Origin: Gammaproteobacteria bacterium
GTDB lineage: Bacteria; Pseudomonadota; Gammaproteobacteria; S012-40
NCBI GenBank assembly: GCA_029864945.1
Contig: JAOTSL010000209.1
Location: 1-5,808, forward strand
Direction of reading: 5' to 3'
Length of the DNA: 5,808 bases
The notes beneath the pieces are model-generated. The model worked only from the letters and a program-made list of their open reading frames with translations, was not told where the DNA came from and did not search any database. Numbering within the stretch: position 1 is the first letter of the stretch; the number at the start of each line of letters is the position of its first letter. The translations under genes were made by a program, and so were the position numbers. Shown here piece by piece: positions 5,415 to 5,808 of this stretch.

Positions 5415-5808
5415 CTATTTTTTTTTTGTATTGCGTAATGTTTCAGGTTGAATGACTGCTTTTACCCGTTGATTACTTTTTTGAGATGATTTTGCACTCA
5501 AAATATCGTTTACGGTGTCGTATTCAATTTTGTTGCCGGAAAACAAATTGGAGCCTTGCTGCATATTTGCATTGCTCAACAAAATCAACAAGCCATTGAC
5601 GGAAGAGTACTCTACGTGTTCTGCGCTTGCATGTACATTTTCGGTTTGATGGTCAGGTTTTTGAGAAAAGCGTGCCGGTGTACCTGAGGCAATAATGCGT
5701 TGTAGTTTTTTGTTGTGCGTATAAACAACAATGCTGTCCGCATTGATTCTTATGCTGCCTTGTTCCAGCTTGACGTCGCCAGTATAGGTGCTTACACCTG
5801 ATTTTTCG
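5415..5808 (-). CDS. lptA: LptA, periplasmic LPS transport protein, C-terminal part
   Basis: A reading frame enters from the right edge and ends at TAG (5417-5415), giving 130 visible residues. They show the repeating beta-strand pattern of the OstA/LptA fold: YTGDVKLEQGSIRINADSI, then SGTPARFSQKP, then ASAEHVEYSSVNGLLIL and NANMQQGSNLFSGNKIEYD, closing with RVKAVIQP. LptA carries LPS across the periplasm as an oligomeric bridge between LptC and LptD. The placement directly before lptB supports the call. The N-terminus with its expected signal peptide lies outside the window. The last codons contain a run of ten A residues (5427-5418) encoding the lysines before the stop. Whether lptC precedes it cannot be seen. 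Confidence 0.93.
   Translation of the reverse strand, partial: EKSGVSTYTGDVKLEQGSIRINADSIVVYTHNKKLQRIIASGTPARFSQKPDHQTENVHASAEHVEYSSVNGLLILLSNANMQQGSNLFSGNKIEYDTVNDILSAKSSQKSNQRVKAVIQPETLRNTKKK

Overview
This window is most likely chromosomal DNA from a gammaproteobacterium. It carries the conserved rpoN neighbourhood, and every gene lies on the minus strand. In transcription order (right to left) the genes are: the 3' part of lptA, lptB, rpoN, hpf, ptsN, a full-length hprK homologue, rapZ, and the 5' part of a mannose-type PTS IIA gene. Protein similarity to E. coli LptB, RpoN, HPF, PtsN and RapZ is clear by eye. The presence of hprK and a mannose-type EIIA, instead of going straight from rapZ to an NPr gene, resembles the Xanthomonas-type nitrogen-PTS cluster rather than the enterobacterial one. 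The DNA is moderately AT-rich, most visibly in the first half of hprK. I cannot assign a genus.

Layout. Positions 5415-5808 hold the LptA C-terminal region, followed after 7 bases by lptB (4670-5407); both belong to lipopolysaccharide export. A 283-base non-coding gap (4387-4669) then precedes rpoN (2899-4386). This gap holds several short dyads and a possible promoter, so rpoN may start a second transcription unit. hpf (2502-2879) follows with a good ribosome binding site. A strong stem-loop (2437-2495) separates hpf from ptsN (1937-2416 with the start chosen here). From ptsN onward the genes are packed tightly: ptsN and hprK overlap by 17 bases, hprK and rapZ abut with no gap, and rapZ and the EIIA gene share an ATGA overlap.

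How the genes work together. LptA and LptB are the periplasmic bridge and the ATPase of LPS transport. RpoN is sigma-54 and HPF is the ribosome hibernation factor. PtsN is the nitrogen-PTS output protein. HprK would phosphorylate a seryl residue of HPr, RapZ links to cell-envelope precursor control in enterobacteria, and the EIIA would receive phosphate from HPr. HPr and EI genes would be expected just beyond position 1, but they are not visible.

The region is a known, conserved cluster, and I do not see a wholly new system. The points most worth a second look are the eroded catalytic signature of the HprK homologue, the strong hairpin before ptsN, the absence from RapZ of the basic RNA-binding tail known from E. 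coli, the acidic tail on HPF, the ten-A tract at the end of lptA, and a dyad overlapping a possible rpoN -10 element.
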